DNA of 64,000 nt from Puniceicoccales bacterium (GCA_031267915.1 JAIRYE010000006.1:1-64000), one strand, 5' to 3'. Shown: positions 34,453 through 43,926, counted from the first letter of the stretch. Made by a program: numbers and translations. Notes: generated from the letters alone by a model not told the origin.

Positions 34453-35442
34453 CTAGGGCGTGCGAATTGTGTTGAATATTTTTGCAGCTAGGATTTCACT
34501 GGTCACATTTTCTGATTCTGCGATGTATGTCGTGACTATTCTGTGGCGTAGGACGTCGAGCCCAATAGTTTTTACATCCTGCGGAGTGACATATCCTCGT
34601 CCCTGCAAAAATGCCCAGGATTTGGCTGCTAGAGCCAGTGCAATTGTTGCCCGCGGAGATGCTCCGCATTCTATGAAATGGTCGATGTCGATATTATACT
34701 TGCTAGGGTTGCGTGTTGCCAAAACTATGTCGACGATGTACTCCTGCACTTTTTCATCCATAAAAATTTCGCCAATTAACCGGCGAGATTGCAGAATTTG
34801 GTCGGGGGAAACCACGGCATTCACCAAAATTTCCCTATTCGGTTTGGCTCCCTCATCCAGGATTTTTATTTCTTCGGCCCTGCTGGGATACTCGATCTTT
34901 AGTTTTAAGAAAAATCTGTCCACTTGCGATTCCGGTAGGGGGTATGTACCCTCGTGTTCCATTGAATTTTCCGTAGCAAAAACGGTGAATAGCTCAGGCA
35001 ATTTGTTCGTTTCTCCGCCGATGGTAACCTGCAGTTCCTGCATGCCTTCAAGTAGGGCGCTCTGAACTTTGGCTGGCGCGCGATTAATTTCATCGGCAAG
35101 GACTATGTTTGCAAAAATCGGACCTTTTTTCGTGTGAAATTCTCCGGTTTTTTGGTCGTAGATTTGTGTGCCAATGATGTCCGCTGGTAGCATATCAGGC
35201 GTGAATTGAATTCGTCGAAATGATGCCTGGATTGCCAGTGCCAGGCTTTTAACCGCCAATGTTTTTCCGAGTCCCGGAATACCTTCCAGCAGAATATGTC
35301 CTCCGGCTAGCAGCCCGACAATCATTCGATCGATCATGTAGCGCTGCCCAACAATTGACTTTCCGATTTCGCTCCGGAGGATTGGAATCCACCCCGATGA
35401 TTCGCGAATGGCCGTATTTATGTCTCTGCTGGTACAAGCCAT
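34453..35442 (-). CDS. MoxR-family AAA+ ATPase
   Basis: A 329-residue AAA+ protein. Walker A is GIPGLGKT near residue 54, Walker B VLADEINRAPAKVQSALLEGMQE, sensor 1 FATENSMEHEGTYPLPESQVDRFFLKL, and a helical lid follows. MoxR ATPases act as chaperones with vWA or DUF58 partners to mature metalloenzymes or envelope complexes. The likely partner here is the DUF58 protein at 28896. It is on the minus strand, diverging from rpmJ with a gap of 278 bases. Confidence 0.93.
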   Translation of the reverse strand: MACTSRDINTAIRESSGWIPILRSEIGKSIVGQRYMIDRMIVGLLAGGHILLEGIPGLGKTLAVKSLALAIQASFRRIQFTPDMLPADIIGTQIYDQKTGEFHTKKGPIFANIVLADEINRAPAKVQSALLEGMQELQVTIGGETNKLPELFTVFATENSMEHEGTYPLPESQVDRFFLKLKIEYPSRAEEIKILDEGAKPNREILVNAVVSPDQILQSRRLIGEIFMDEKVQEYIVDIVLATRNPSKYNIDIDHFIECGASPRATIALALAAKSWAFLQGRGYVTPQDVKTIGLDVLRHRIVTTYIAESENVTSEILAAKIFNTIRTP

Positions 35443-35720
35443 AGCCTGGATGCCGATTATCAGCCTTGCCCGCCAGTTTGCAATTATAAATTGTGAAAAA
35501 TTATCTTGATTTCCAGGGTGCGCGGAGGTTCTGTAAATTTTAGGTGGCGGTTGCGGTGAAAACCACCGGAGGTAATTCCTTTGGCTCTTCTAATTTTTTT
35601 GGCGTTTGCACAGTCTTTCCCGTATGGAGTAATTTAGGATTGTGGGAAGCACGAATTTGTGTAAATATTGTTTGACATGTGGATTTGCAACGTTTTGTTG
35701 GAGCGCTAGTAGGGAATTTC
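35443..35720. other. Intergenic region between moxR and rpmJ
   Basis: It should hold the divergent promoters of moxR and the rpmJ-rpmE-tRNA group. A TTGACA hexamer at 35672-35677 could be a -35 element for rpmJ, but the matching -10 is weak. A minus-strand frame (35540-35788) is open but overlaps the start of rpmJ and has no ribosome binding site, so it is not called. Confidence 0.45.
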
Positions 35721-35846
35721 ATGAAAAAGACGACGTCATTGAGGTCAATAAAATTGAGGCACCCCGATTGCCAGGTTGTTCGCCGCAAGGGGCGTGTTTA
35801 TGTAATTTGCAAGACGAATCCCAGATATAAGGCTCGCCAGGGGTAG
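35721..35846 (+). CDS. rpmJ: 50S ribosomal protein L36
   Basis: A 41-residue basic protein: [20 protein letters not shown] followed by [10 protein letters not shown] and NPRYKARQG. The RRKG and NPR.K.RQG segments are diagnostic for L36. One Cys of the usual C-C-C-H zinc site is replaced (RHPDCQ in place of CRDC-like), so it has only two Cys and lacks the full zinc ligand set. It is 18 bases upstream of rpmE. Confidence 0.93.
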   Translation: MKKTTSLRSIKLRHPDCQVVRRKGRVYVICKTNPRYKARQG

Positions 35847-35864
35847 ATAGGAACAGGAGAAAAA

Positions 35865-36110
35865 GTGAAAAACGATATTCATCCAGAAAAACACCCGGTT
35901 TGTTTTGTTGACGTTTCGACGGGGAAAAAATTTATCACCATCTCATCTCTGCATTCCAAGCAGAAGGATGTGATCGACGGAGTTGAACACTACCTCGTCT
36001 ACTGCGACGTTACATCGGATTCACATCCAGCATACACGGACGAAAGGCGCTTGGTTGATACGGCAGGTCGGGTGGACAAATTTAACCAGAAATTTTCTCG
36101 ACGCAGATAA
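35865..36110 (+). CDS. rpmE2: 50S ribosomal protein L31, type B
   Basis: An 81-residue protein with the type-B L31 pattern: DIHPEKHPVCFVDVSTGKKF at residues 4-23, SSDSHP-like SDSHPAYTDE, and VDTAGRVDKFNQKF. It lacks the CxxC pairs of zinc-binding L31. It starts with GTG preceded by AGGAG. It is flanked by rpmJ upstream and by two tRNA-Thr genes 15 bases downstream, so the four are likely one transcript. Three zinc-free ribosomal proteins (L33, L36 altered, L31) occur close together. Confidence 0.94.
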   Translation: MKNDIHPEKHPVCFVDVSTGKKFITISSLHSKQKDVIDGVEHYLVYCDVTSDSHPAYTDERRLVDTAGRVDKFNQKFSRRR

Positions 36111-36125
36111 ATTTAAAATATTTGG

Positions 36126-36201
36126 GCCGATTTAGCTCAGTTGGTAGAGCACCCGCCTTGTAAGCGGACGGTCATCAGTTCGAGTCTGATAATCGGCTCC
36201 A
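36126..36201 (+). tRNA. tRNA-Thr (anticodon TGT)
   Basis: A 76-nt cloverleaf with acceptor arm GCCGATT/AATCGGC, D-arm TTAGCTCAGTTGGTAGAGC, anticodon loop CTTGTAA giving TGT, and a T-arm containing GTTCGAG. CCA is encoded. The outermost anticodon-stem pair is mismatched. It reads ACA and related codons. Confidence 0.93.
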
Positions 36202-36237
36202 CTGCGGATTAGAGGGTTTTATTTTTTGCGGAGTTTT

Positions 36238-36313
36238 GCCGAGGTAGCTCAGCTGGTAGAGCAACGCTTTCGTAATGCGTGGGTCGTGAGTTCAAATCTC
36301 ATCCTCGGCTCCA
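36238..36313 (+). tRNA. tRNA-Thr (anticodon CGT)
   Basis: A 76-nt cloverleaf with acceptor arm GCCGAGG/CCTCGGC, D-arm TAGCTCAGCTGGTAGAGC, loop TTCGTAA giving anticodon CGT for ACG, and T-arm with GTTCAAA. CCA is encoded. It is the second of a tandem threonine pair, 36 bases after the first. Confidence 0.92.
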
Positions 36314-36440
36314 TCGCATGATTTTCCGACGGCATCATTTATTCCGTGATTTCTCACACGCAGGTCGCGGGGAAAGAAGTGTTTTCCGAGTGTCATTGGG
36401 CTTAAGCACTGTTCGCACAGCACGACTGGGATAAAAAGTT

Positions 36441-37652
36441 TCATTTTCGTTCGCAGGCGGGAAAAATAGCACTGTGGATTTCATTCAGTAGAGTTTTGTA
36501 TTTTTCTCCGGAGACCTGCACCAGGAATGATAGCCCGTGTTTGCCGTATTCCGAGCGCAAAATGACTTCATTTGCCATGATTCCGAAAGTGCGCAGAGCT
36601 TTTTCGCTTGCCTGAATATTCGTTCCGATGATGTCTATGCGCGATAAATTTTCGATCACAGTGAATGCCACAAGATATTTCCGGAAATTGCTGCGGAACT
36701 CACTTTTAATGTTTTGAAAATCGAACATATTCAGGGATATTTCATCGAAAAACAGAGCGCTTTCGATGCGTCTATGCTTTATAAATCCAACACTTACATT
36801 ATTTTTTTCGAAAAATTCTAGAATGCCCAGAGCTATGTTTTCGGTGGATTCGCACGAGATCAGACAGAGGTCAGTTTTGTTCGTAACGCCTATGACAGTT
36901 GATTCGTAGTCGTTTGATTCGCTGGAAACGCTTGTTTTTTTGGAGGAATCTCCGGAGAAAGTATTGGAAATTGTAAACGGGATGTTTTTCTTTTGCGCGA
37001 GAGCTATGGAGCGATCCTGCATGATTTTGTTGTCAAAAAACGACAGCCTAAGCAGGGATTCAAAGTCGATATTTTCGATTAGCTGTGCGTTTTCGATTAT
37101 TTTGGGATCTCCCGTATGGACGCCTGTCACGTCGGTGTAAATTTCACATCTGTCCGCTCCGAGTCTATGTGCAAGTGCAAGTGCAGTTAGATCGGATCCA
37201 CCGCGTCCAATGGTCGTCAGGTCTCCATCTTCGCTTATTCCCTGAAATCCTGCCACAATCACGACATTTTTGGCTGCGAGAAGTTCCTCGATGCGCTGGC
37301 CATCTATGCTTTTTATCCTGGCATTTCCATGCGACGAACAAGTCAAAATGCCAACCTGAAAGGCTAGTAGGGAAACAGCTTTGATCCCCATTTCATTCAG
37401 TGCAATAGACAAAAGAGCGACGCTTTCCTGCTCCCCGGTGCATAGCAGAGCGTCAAATTCTCTGGCATTTGGATTAATTGCCAGTGCTTTGGCATATGAA
37501 ATTAATCTGTCGGTGACTCCGGCGCGGGCGGATACGACGGCAACAATTTCATTTCCCCGACTGGCTGATTCCCTTATTTTATTCGCAACAACACGGATGC
37601 AATCGATGTCGCCCACCGACGTTCCTCCGTATTTTTGAATGACTCTTGCCAT
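36441..37652 (-). CDS. lysC: Aspartate kinase
   Basis: A 403-residue enzyme phosphorylating aspartate, the first step to lysine, threonine, methionine and diaminopimelate. It starts MARVIQKYGGTSVGD; the ATP and aspartate motifs GRGGSDLTALALAHRLGADRCEIYTDVTGV are intact. Two ACT domains follow from about 265, suited to feedback control. The true start is ATG 37652, which shares an A with the stop of plsY; the longer open frame upstream is only the reverse complement of coding sequence and is rejected. Located behind plsY. Confidence 0.95.
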   Translation of the reverse strand: MARVIQKYGGTSVGDIDCIRVVANKIRESASRGNEIVAVVSARAGVTDRLISYAKALAINPNAREFDALLCTGEQESVALLSIALNEMGIKAVSLLAFQVGILTCSSHGNARIKSIDGQRIEELLAAKNVVIVAGFQGISEDGDLTTIGRGGSDLTALALAHRLGADRCEIYTDVTGVHTGDPKIIENAQLIENIDFESLLRLSFFDNKIMQDRSIALAQKKNIPFTISNTFSGDSSKKTSVSSESNDYESTVIGVTNKTDLCLISCESTENIALGILEFFEKNNVSVGFIKHRRIESALFFDEISLNMFDFQNIKSEFRSNFRKYLVAFTVIENLSRIDIIGTNIQASEKALRTFGIMANEVILRSEYGKHGLSFLVQVSGEKYKTLLNEIHSAIFPACERK

Positions 37653-38263
37653 TAGCTTTTTTTGGTGAATTTGTACTCCGTTCCACAAATCATCTTTGCA
37701 ATATTTTCCCTGTGCCGCCAGAAAATCAGCAGGTTGAGGATTAGTGCGAACGTGGTATTTTCCTTGGGGTATAAAAACAGATAGGATGTCAGGATAATGC
37801 TGCTGCTGAAGCAGAGGGATGCCATTGAGACTATTTTTGTTGCGTGAAAAATTACTAGCCAAATGAACACTCCCATTAGCAGTGCTTTTGGCATGATTAT
37901 GAGGAGTCCTCCCATGGCAGAAGCAATGCCTTTGCCTCCGCGCAGCCTGTGGAAAATAGAAAAACTGTGCCCCAGTATAACTCCCAGCAACCCAAGCATT
38001 GCTAGTTTTGTATTTGACGGATTTTCGGGGGATACAAATTTCACAATGATCCAGGTTGGAATGACTCCCTTGAAAAAATCCAAAACAAATACCAAGTATC
38101 CCGCATGTTTTCCTAGCGCCCTGTTTACGTTTGTTGCTCCGGATGTGCAGCTCCCCATCGAAAAAATATCCACTTTTTTTAGTTTTGCTATGATTGCGCC
38201 AAACGACAGCGATCCTATAAGATAGGACAGCAAAACAGCGACGACGTAGCAGTATAAACTCAT
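37652..38263 (-). CDS. plsY: Acyl-phosphate:glycerol-3-phosphate acyltransferase PlsY
   Basis: A 203-residue inner-membrane acyltransferase making lysophosphatidate. It has about five to six hydrophobic helices and the three family motifs: SGATNVNRALGKHAGYLVFVLDFFKG, GHSFSIFHRLRGGKGIASA, and a third near the C-terminus. I start at MSLYCYVV (38263), since the 13 residues before it are unlikely. It feeds phospholipid synthesis with fabD and precedes lysC. Confidence 0.95.
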   Translation of the reverse strand: MSLYCYVVAVLLSYLIGSLSFGAIIAKLKKVDIFSMGSCTSGATNVNRALGKHAGYLVFVLDFFKGVIPTWIIVKFVSPENPSNTKLAMLGLLGVILGHSFSIFHRLRGGKGIASAMGGLLIIMPKALLMGVFIWLVIFHATKIVSMASLCFSSSIILTSYLFLYPKENTTFALILNLLIFWRHRENIAKMICGTEYKFTKKS

Positions 38264-38426
38264 AAATTGTAAAGAGATATGGCATATGGTGAAATTTAGC
38301 AATATAAATTAATGCGAAGTTTACATATTCTTGGAAAATCCTCCCGGAATCATTCCTGTCAAGTGTGGCAGAGTGAATGCTGATCTTGCCGCGGGAGAGA
38401 AATATTGTATTTGCAATTGGTGAGTT

Positions 38427-40151
38427 TTGGTACACAACTTTGGGCAGTTGAAAGCGAGGCGGGAACATATTCGGTATTGTGTGATGATCTGCGCCGTTTT
38501 GGCTCTATTTTTTGTAATCACATGGAGAGTGCTGGATCTGTCACACATTAGCCGCAGCAGATACTTCAAGTCGATGGAACAGACCAGGCGGTCGACCACA
38601 ACGATCAGCGCAAAAAGGGGAACAATATTCGATAGAAATTTTGAAGTATTGGCATTCGATGAAACAAAAATCACACTGGGAGTAGATCCCTATGCTGCGG
38701 ATTTGGAAAAGGATTTGCCAACAATTTGTACGCTGTCTGAAATTCTTGAGATAAACGCGAGGGACATGCTGGACAAATTTTCCAGAAGGAAGGAAATTGT
38801 TGGCAGCAGAGTGAAAAAGCTGCGATGGATACCCATTTGTGAAATAGCCGGAGATTCACTCTATGCGGAAATAAAAACGATGAAAATTCGAGGGGTGTAT
38901 GGCATAAAAGCATGCCGCCGCTCCTATCCCTTTGGCAGAGAAATGGCTCACATAACCGGATTCGTTAGCAGGGATAGCGTGCCGATTTGTGGCGTGGAAA
39001 AGTACATGAATTTTTATCTAAATGGGCAGGATGGCTATGTGGAATCGGAAAAGGACGGTGGCTCACGGGAATTGGCACAGTACAGAAAAAAGGAATTCAA
39101 GCACAAAAATGGCAGTGATGTCGTTCTATCCATTGATAAAAATATTCAGAAAATTGTCTATGAAGAGATTGAGAAACTTGCTGGGGAGTTTACCCCGGCA
39201 GCTGCTTCCGCCATTGTGAGCGAAGTCACCAGCGGAGAGATTCTTGCGCTGGTAAATTATCCAAGCTACGATCCTAACAGCTACTGGGAATTTTCCATCG
39301 AGTCAATGAAAAACCTAGCCGTTTGCAGCATTTACGAACCGGCTTCAGTATTTAAAATAGTTGCAATGTCGTTTGGGCTGGAGTATGGCCTTGTCAGCGA
39401 AGATACGATTTTTGATTGCATGCAGAGTACTATTATCAGCAGAGGTAGAAAAGTTTCTTTGCCCAATGACCATACCCCATTTGCCAAGTTGAATTTTGTT
39501 GAGGCCGTCAGAAAATCCAGCAACAGGGCATCGGCACAGGTCGCGATGATGATAGGAGAGGAGAATTTTTACAATTGCGTCAGGGCATATGGATTTGGTG
39601 AAAAAGCTGGCTACGGCTTTGACGATGAATCGAGGGGGATATTGTTTCCGGTGTCCAAGTGGGATGTTTTGACGGTTACCCGCCTGGCCATGGGGCATGC
39701 CATTGGCGTTGTTCCGCTGCAAATGCACTACGCGATGTCTGCAATTGCCAACGATGGAATACTGCTGAAACCAAGCTTGTTTAGGAGTGTGATTGATGGC
39801 GGTGAAAAAATTTTATCGGCGGAGCCAATTGTCAGGCGGCGTGTGATATCCCAGCAAACGGCTGTGCGCATGAGAAAAGTTTTGCACAATCCGGAAAAAG
39901 GAACTCTCAGGAATGGCATTAAATTTGCCGGGAAAACCGGAACCGGGCAAAAAATCATCGATGGAAAATATTCCCACAGCCACCACACGTCCTCATACAG
40001 CGGATTTTTCCCGCTGGACACTCCAAAAATTGTCATCACGGTGATCGTCGATGATGCGAAAGTAGGCAGTGGAATCGCGTGGGGATCCAGAGTTTCACTG
40101 CCAGCGTTCAGAAGCATAGCGGAAAGAATTGCACAATATCTTGACTTGTAG
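38427..40151 (+). CDS. ftsI: Division-type peptidoglycan transpeptidase FtsI (PBP3)
   Basis: A 574-residue class B penicillin-binding protein: one N-terminal membrane segment (about 18-38), an N-terminal dimerisation domain beginning near 57 with RGTIFDRN, and a C-terminal transpeptidase domain. Active-site motifs are SVFK (nucleophile Ser307), SSN at 364, and KTGT at 503. It cross-links septal peptidoglycan with FtsW. The gene is outside a dcw cluster in this window, standing between plsY and lpxA. A second class B enzyme (PBP2) would be expected elsewhere, given mreC/mreD. Confidence 0.9.
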   Translation: MVHNFGQLKARREHIRYCVMICAVLALFFVITWRVLDLSHISRSRYFKSMEQTRRSTTTISAKRGTIFDRNFEVLAFDETKITLGVDPYAADLEKDLPTICTLSEILEINARDMLDKFSRRKEIVGSRVKKLRWIPICEIAGDSLYAEIKTMKIRGVYGIKACRRSYPFGREMAHITGFVSRDSVPICGVEKYMNFYLNGQDGYVESEKDGGSRELAQYRKKEFKHKNGSDVVLSIDKNIQKIVYEEIEKLAGEFTPAAASAIVSEVTSGEILALVNYPSYDPNSYWEFSIESMKNLAVCSIYEPASVFKIVAMSFGLEYGLVSEDTIFDCMQSTIISRGRKVSLPNDHTPFAKLNFVEAVRKSSNRASAQVAMMIGEENFYNCVRAYGFGEKAGYGFDDESRGILFPVSKWDVLTVTRLAMGHAIGVVPLQMHYAMSAIANDGILLKPSLFRSVIDGGEKILSAEPIVRRRVISQQTAVRMRKVLHNPEKGTLRNGIKFAGKTGTGQKIIDGKYSHSHHTSSYSGFFPLDTPKIVITVIVDDAKVGSGIAWGSRVSLPAFRSIAERIAQYLDL

Positions 40152-40176
40152 CGTATTTTGGTGAGCATAGCACGCG

Positions 40177-40980
40177 ATGTCGAATGTGCACGGTTCTGCA
40201 ATTATCGGGGAAAATGTTTCCCTTGGCAGGGGCGTTGCAATTGGTCCATATGCAATAGTGGAGGATGGTGTTACAGTTGGTGATGGAACGAAGATTTCTT
40301 CACACGCCATACTGAGGGCCGGAACAATCATTGGCAGCGATTGCCTTGTGGATAGTTTTGCAGTTATCGGAGGACTTCCACAGGATGAAAATTTTAATTG
40401 GCAGACGACCAGCGGTGTACTCATTGGGGATAACACACTCATTCGCGAGTACGTCACTGTCAATCGTGCGACGGCGGAATCTGCTGTTACAAAAGTTGGA
40501 AACAATTGCATGCTCCAGTCGGGAGCGCACGTTGCCCATGACTGTGTTGTCGGAGATGAAACTGTTTTGGCGAGTGGCTGCATGCTGGGAGGGCACGCGA
40601 AAGTTGGCCCGAAATGTTTCATTGGCGGAGGGGCGGCGGTGCACCAGTGGGTTGTGATCGGTAGCCATGTTATTTTGGGAGGACTTTCGGCCACATCGCT
40701 CAATATTCCACCCTATGCCATGGCTTTCGGAATTTCAACTGTAATTGGGCTGAATCTCGTTGGGCTGCGCCGTGCGAAAATTTCCAGAGAAAACATTGTG
40801 GCGCTGAAAAATTGTTTTTCCGAATTTTACAAAAGAACTGGGAATTTTAGGGAGCGTGCTCTGGGCATGGTAAAAGATGACTTTGCGACCACGGAGGAAA
40901 CAAGGAATTTTCTGGATTTTTTTTCAATCGAGTCGAGGCAGGGATTCGCACCGAAGCGCCATAGAATTGGCACAGAATAG
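40177..40980 (+). CDS. lpxA: UDP-N-acetylglucosamine acyltransferase
   Basis: A 267-residue left-handed beta-helix protein that O-acylates UDP-GlcNAc, the first step of lipid A synthesis. Hexapeptide repeats run from residue 8 (IIGENV, VAIGPY, TVGDG) to about 190. The catalytic His121 is in SGAHVAHDCVVGD. The C-terminal helical domain (VGLRRAKISRENI) matches LpxA rather than LpxD. It is 25 bases after ftsI, followed by rarA, in one plus-strand group. Confidence 0.95.
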   Translation: MSNVHGSAIIGENVSLGRGVAIGPYAIVEDGVTVGDGTKISSHAILRAGTIIGSDCLVDSFAVIGGLPQDENFNWQTTSGVLIGDNTLIREYVTVNRATAESAVTKVGNNCMLQSGAHVAHDCVVGDETVLASGCMLGGHAKVGPKCFIGGGAAVHQWVVIGSHVILGGLSATSLNIPPYAMAFGISTVIGLNLVGLRRAKISRENIVALKNCFSEFYKRTGNFRERALGMVKDDFATTEETRNFLDFFSIESRQGFAPKRHRIGTE

Positions 40981-40988
40981 AGTGAGTT

Positions 40989-42335
40989 ATGCCATTGCAT
41001 GAGCAGGATGAGTTTGAATTCAGCGAAGCCCCAGAGAAAAACGCTTCGCCGGCATCGCACTACGTTCCGCTGGCCATAAAAATGCGGCCGAAAGCGTTGT
41101 CCGATATAGTTGGCCAGGAGCATATTTTGGGGCCCAAATGCCTGCTTCCAAAGCTGATAAAGTCAGGAGTCTTTTCCAGCATGATTTTCTACGGTGTTCC
41201 GGGTTGTGGGAAAACAACGCTTGCTGAGGTTATTGCCTGTGAAACGAAGTCCAAATTTATAAAAATAAATGCTGTGCTGTCGAATGTTTCCGAATTGCGA
41301 GAAATTTTAATATTTGCTCGGAAGCATGTGGAACAGAACGTTTTGCTGTTCATCGATGAAATTCACAGATTTAACAAGGCACAGCAGGATTTACTGCTTC
41401 CGGATGTCGAAAGTGCCAACATTCGCCTGATTGGTGCCACCACGCACAACCCGGGATTCTACGTAATTTCTCCACTGCTCAGCAGAAGCCACCTGTTCAA
41501 ATTGAATCCGGTGAGCAGCGGCGCAATTGCCGAAATTTTGACATGCGCTCTGCGTGACAGCGAGCGCGGACTGGGGGCAATGAAATGCCGCGCCGGGGAA
41601 GAAGTTGTCGCAAGCATTGCGACAATGGCGAATGGTGATTTGCGCTGGGCACTAAATGCGCTTGAAACCATCGCTGTAAGCTTGCCGGTGGGATCGCAAA
41701 TAGTGGCAGAGGATGTGGAAAATTTTTCCATGGAGAGGGCGCTCAGGTATGATGCCGATGAGGATGAGCACTACGATACGATTTCTGCCTACATAAAGAG
41801 CATGCGAGGATGTGATCCGGACGCTGCAATTTTTTGGCTGGTAAAAATGCTAGACGGCGGGGAGGATCCCCGGTTTATTGCCCGCAGAATGGTAATTTTT
41901 GCCTCAGAAGATGTTGCCTTGGCTGACTCGAGAGCACTTTCACTGGCGGTTGCATGCTTTGAAGCCTGTGAAAAAATTGGCATGCCAGAGTGCGCAATAA
42001 ATCTTGCGCATGTCACCGTGTTCCTGGCAACGGCACCAAAAAGTAATTCCACCTATCTGGCACTCTGCAACTGCCGCTCCCATGTGGCGAAGAATGGATC
42101 GCAGAATGTTCCACTGTGGCTGCGTGATAGCCATGGCAGCGCAAACAAGCGGGAGGGAAACCAGAAGGATTACCTGTACGGCCACAACTTCGCAGATAAT
42201 ATTTCCGGGCAGTACCATATGGAACATCCGGAAAAATTTTGGCACGGGAAGGATTCCGGGGCCGAGAAGCAGATCATAGAGCGTGCAAAGCTGGTGGAAA
42301 AATTGCGAAAGAAATTGAATAAATCCACGGAATAA
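40989..42335 (+). CDS. rarA: Replication-associated recombination protein RarA (MgsA)
   Basis: A 448-residue AAA+ ATPase related to clamp loader and RuvB, acting at stalled forks. It has P-loop GVPGCGKTT at 69-77, Walker B LLFIDEIHRFNKAQQD, sensor region LIGATTHNPGFYVISPLLSR, and the C-terminal domain with CDPDAAIFWLVKMLDGGEDPRFIARRM and a YLYGHNF end. It lies between lpxA and gpmI. Confidence 0.95.
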   Translation: MPLHEQDEFEFSEAPEKNASPASHYVPLAIKMRPKALSDIVGQEHILGPKCLLPKLIKSGVFSSMIFYGVPGCGKTTLAEVIACETKSKFIKINAVLSNVSELREILIFARKHVEQNVLLFIDEIHRFNKAQQDLLLPDVESANIRLIGATTHNPGFYVISPLLSRSHLFKLNPVSSGAIAEILTCALRDSERGLGAMKCRAGEEVVASIATMANGDLRWALNALETIAVSLPVGSQIVAEDVENFSMERALRYDADEDEHYDTISAYIKSMRGCDPDAAIFWLVKMLDGGEDPRFIARRMVIFASEDVALADSRALSLAVACFEACEKIGMPECAINLAHVTVFLATAPKSNSTYLALCNCRSHVAKNGSQNVPLWLRDSHGSANKREGNQKDYLYGHNFADNISGQYHMEHPEKFWHGKDSGAEKQIIERAKLVEKLRKKLNKSTE

Positions 42336-42348
42336 TCATTATGGACAC

Positions 42349-43926
42349 ATGCCCGAAAGTGTTGTCCCAACTGTTTTAGTCATTCGCGATGGCTGGGGGT
42401 GTAACCACAGCAGAGAAGAGGATTTCTGCAATGCCATTCTGCGTGCACGCATTCCGCTATCCACTGAACTGGCCACCAATTGGCCACGCACGGAGATCGA
42501 AGCTTCCGGGTTGGCCGTGGGGCTCCCGGATGGAGTAATGGGCAACAGCGAAGTTGGTCACCAGAATATTGGAGCCGGACGTGTGGTTGACCAGGAAATT
42601 GTTAGGATTGACAAAGCAATGGCCAGCGGCGAATTTGAAAAAAATTCGGTGTTCCGGGAAGTGATCCAGAACGCCCGGCAACACAATTCAAAGTTGCATC
42701 TGATAGGTCTGTGCTCGAATGGCGGCATACATTCCGTGATGAGACATCTGTTTTCGATTTTGCAATTTGCGAAAAATTCGAACCTGGAAAACGTTTTTAT
42801 TCATTTTATCAGCGATGGGCGCGACACGCCAAGAGATAGCGGCCTGAAGTATTGCGAAGAAATTGAAAAAAAATGCAGCGAAATTGGCGTTGGAAAAATC
42901 GCCACCGTGATTGGTAGATTCTGGGCGATGGATCGCGACAGCCGGTGGAACCGCGTCCAGGAGGCCTACAACTGCATGATTGGGAAAAGCAACTTCCGAA
43001 AGTTTCAATCGCCGAAGGAAGCTATCGAGTACTACTACAGCAATCCGAAGTCGGCCACACAGACGGGCGATGAGTTCATTTTCCCCTCGCAAATTGTTGA
43101 TGGGAGTGGACATTTCAGCGGTCAAATCGGAGAGGGCGACAGCGTTCTATTTTTTAATTTTCGCGGAGATCGTCCCAGGGAGATAACGAGGGCGTTCCTG
43201 GATGTCGGATTTTCAGAATTTCCACGGGAAAAATTACTAAAATTACACTATGCGACGCTGACGGAATACGAGGTTGGCCTCTGCGAAAATGTTCTTTTCA
43301 GGCGGCTGGAGAGGATGAAAAATATTCTCGGAGAATACATTAGCGACCTCGGATTAAGACAATTTAGATGCGCTGAAACGGAAAAATATGCCCATGTGAC
43401 GTTTTTTTTCAATGACTACAGGGAAATTCCGTTCCCCGGTGAAGATCGCAAGCTGATAGCGAGCCCCAAGGATGTTGAAACCTATGATCAGCGGCCGGAA
43501 ATGAGTGCATTTGCCGTGAAAGACGAGGTGAAAAATGCCATTCGCGGTGGAGGGTATTCCCTCATTGTTGTGAATTTTGCCAATCCGGATATGATCGGGC
43601 ACACGGGCAACATGGATGCGGGAATAAAAGCTGCCGAAGTCATCGATGTGTGCCTTGGCGATTTGCTTGCTGCTGTGAATGAAGTCGGAGGCAACGCGCT
43701 AGTCACAGCAGACCATGGCAATTTGGAAAAAATGGTGGACGTGGCAACGGGAAAGCCATTCACTCAGCACACCACAAATCCGGTGGAAGTTGTGGCTTAT
43801 GGAAAGGGACTGAAAGCTGAAAAATTGCGCCGGTCTGGAGCGTTGTGCGACATTGCACCGACGCTGCTGCAAATGATGAATCTGCCCCAGCCAAAGGAAA
43901 TGACTGGGTGTTCACTGATAGCATGA
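42349..43926 (+). CDS. gpmI: 2,3-bisphosphoglycerate-independent phosphoglycerate mutase
   Basis: A 525-residue metal-dependent enzyme of the alkaline-phosphatase superfamily interconverting 3- and 2-phosphoglycerate in glycolysis. It has DGWG at 14-17, nucleophile Ser67 in MGNSEVGH, GRFWAMDRDSRW, FNFRGDRPREIT and the C-terminal NFANPDMIGHTG and TADHGNLEKM metal motifs. It uses ATG 42349; another ATG at 42341 is out of frame. It converges with the SPFH gene. Confidence 0.95.
   Translation: MPESVVPTVLVIRDGWGCNHSREEDFCNAILRARIPLSTELATNWPRTEIEASGLAVGLPDGVMGNSEVGHQNIGAGRVVDQEIVRIDKAMASGEFEKNSVFREVIQNARQHNSKLHLIGLCSNGGIHSVMRHLFSILQFAKNSNLENVFIHFISDGRDTPRDSGLKYCEEIEKKCSEIGVGKIATVIGRFWAMDRDSRWNRVQEAYNCMIGKSNFRKFQSPKEAIEYYYSNPKSATQTGDEFIFPSQIVDGSGHFSGQIGEGDSVLFFNFRGDRPREITRAFLDVGFSEFPREKLLKLHYATLTEYEVGLCENVLFRRLERMKNILGEYISDLGLRQFRCAETEKYAHVTFFFNDYREIPFPGEDRKLIASPKDVETYDQRPEMSAFAVKDEVKNAIRGGGYSLIVVNFANPDMIGHTGNMDAGIKAAEVIDVCLGDLLAAVNEVGGNALVTADHGNLEKMVDVATGKPFTQHTTNPVEVVAYGKGLKAEKLRRSGALCDIAPTLLQMMNLPQPKEMTGCSLIA

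Noticed and set aside
35540-35788. Minus-strand frame of 82 residues upstream of moxR
   Set aside because: It overlaps rpmJ, whose identity as L36 is secure, and the internal ATG at 35722 overlaps the rpmJ start.
37653-38468. Long N-terminal extension of aspartate kinase (open frame of 675 residues)
   Set aside because: The extra 272 codons lie antisense-like over plsY in the same strand but another frame; the kinase domain begins exactly at MARVIQKYGG, and plsY is clearly coding there.
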